Origin: Chromatiales bacterium
GTDB taxonomy: Bacteria > Pseudomonadota > Gammaproteobacteria > Steroidobacterales > GCA-2729495
Length of the DNA stretch: 64,000 nt
Direction: 5' to 3'
NCBI GenBank assembly: GCA_016789845.1
Contig: JAEUQA010000041.1
Location: 32,786-96,785, forward strand
The notes beneath the pieces are model-generated. The model was not told the origin of the DNA and did not search any database. It saw only the letters and a list, made by a program, of their open reading frames with translations. The stretch's first letter is position 1; each line of letters begins with the position of its first letter. Positions 63,964-64,000 of this stretch are shown piece by piece. The translations under genes were made by a program, and so were the position numbers.

Positions 63964-64000
63964 GTGGACATTTGCGCGGCGATGCCGCGCAAATGTCCAC
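63964..64000 (+). terminator. Perfect 17-bp hairpin after the yebC-family gene, at the window end
   Basis: GTGGACATTTGCGCGGC (63964-63980), loop GAT, GCCGCGCAAATGTCCAC (63984-64000). The stem touches the window edge, so a T-tract or further element cannot be judged. It lies 20 nt after the stop of the yebC-family gene. It is not one of the two repeat families above, though its structure (long perfect palindrome between genes) is alike. Confidence 0.6.

Noticed and set aside
1..64000. CRISPR arrays, tRNA or rRNA genes, insertion sequences, prophage structural cluster
   Set aside because: No regularly spaced short repeats, no cloverleaf-like sequence with CCA end, no transposase or integrase gene, and only one phage-like gene (the sheath), which stands among cellular genes.

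Overview
The window is 64 kb of very GC-rich (clearly above 60 % by eye), densely coded chromosome with almost no untranslated space. Protein families (OxyR beside a peroxiredoxin-glutaredoxin fusion, PotFGHI/SpuABC polyamine genes, RlmJ, SohB, TonB-ExbB-ExbD-ExbD with TPR partners, RND efflux) and the repeat type (elements starting GTAGGAGCGGCTTCAGCCGCGA) point to a gammaproteobacterium, perhaps near Xanthomonadales, Nevskiales or Steroidobacterales; the sequence alone does not fix the genus. I saw no rRNA, tRNA, CRISPR array, transposase gene or intact prophage.

Layout. 1-9.7 kb: the end of an SDR gene, then a long minus-strand series of envelope and proteolysis genes (lipA, sohB, an M48 lipoprotein protease, a LysM L,D-transpeptidase, a rhomboid protease). 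The transpeptidase and rhomboid genes overlap into an orphan phage-tail-sheath-like gene and two unknown genes, the most unusual block of the window. 9.7-14.2 kb: a small unknown gene with a clean terminator, a hydrolase, glyoxalase I, a diguanylate cyclase, a DUF192 protein and small exported proteins. 14.6-19.7 kb: a TonB energy-transduction operon (tonB-exbB-exbD-exbD) followed by two paralogous TPR proteins. 19.9-31.5 kb: polyamine uptake (potFGHI) facing a polyamine catabolic operon (puuD-puuA-spuC-puuB) with an outer-membrane porin between them and a divergent MFS transporter. 31.5-36.2 kb: a ClpP-like membrane protein, an SDR, a dmeR-dmeF metal-efflux pair with a palindromic operator, and an MFS transporter.

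36.2-44.0 kb is a sulfate-uptake locus: cysA (with an extra C-terminal universal-stress-like domain), cysT, cysW, a histidine kinase and an OmpR-type regulator in one tight operon, with the sulfate-binding protein convergent. Three 11-bp direct repeats ahead of cysA look like an operator for the regulator at the end of the same operon. 44.1-48.97 kb: class I fructose-1,6-bisphosphatase, a second rhomboid, a MerR-like regulator, a TPR protein and a thermonuclease. 49.0-55.3 kb: a tetR-tolC-MFP-RND efflux operon in which every junction overlaps by 4 nt. 55.3-64 kb: a Tat/lipobox nitroreductase-like protein, oxyR divergent from the peroxiredoxin-glutaredoxin gene, a GT-C/TPR membrane protein, a DUF3617 protein, a MazG-like phosphohydrolase, small membrane and Trp-rich proteins, rlmJ and a YebC-family gene.

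Two families of palindromes are scattered between genes. Family 1 (three full copies plus fragments) has stems starting GTAGGAGCG around an invariant 16-nt centre; its TAG often is the stop codon of the flanking gene. Family 2 (two copies) has the shared core AAATGGGGACAGATTTATTT inside 37-44-bp inverted arms. No RAYT-type transposase that might mobilise them lies in the window.
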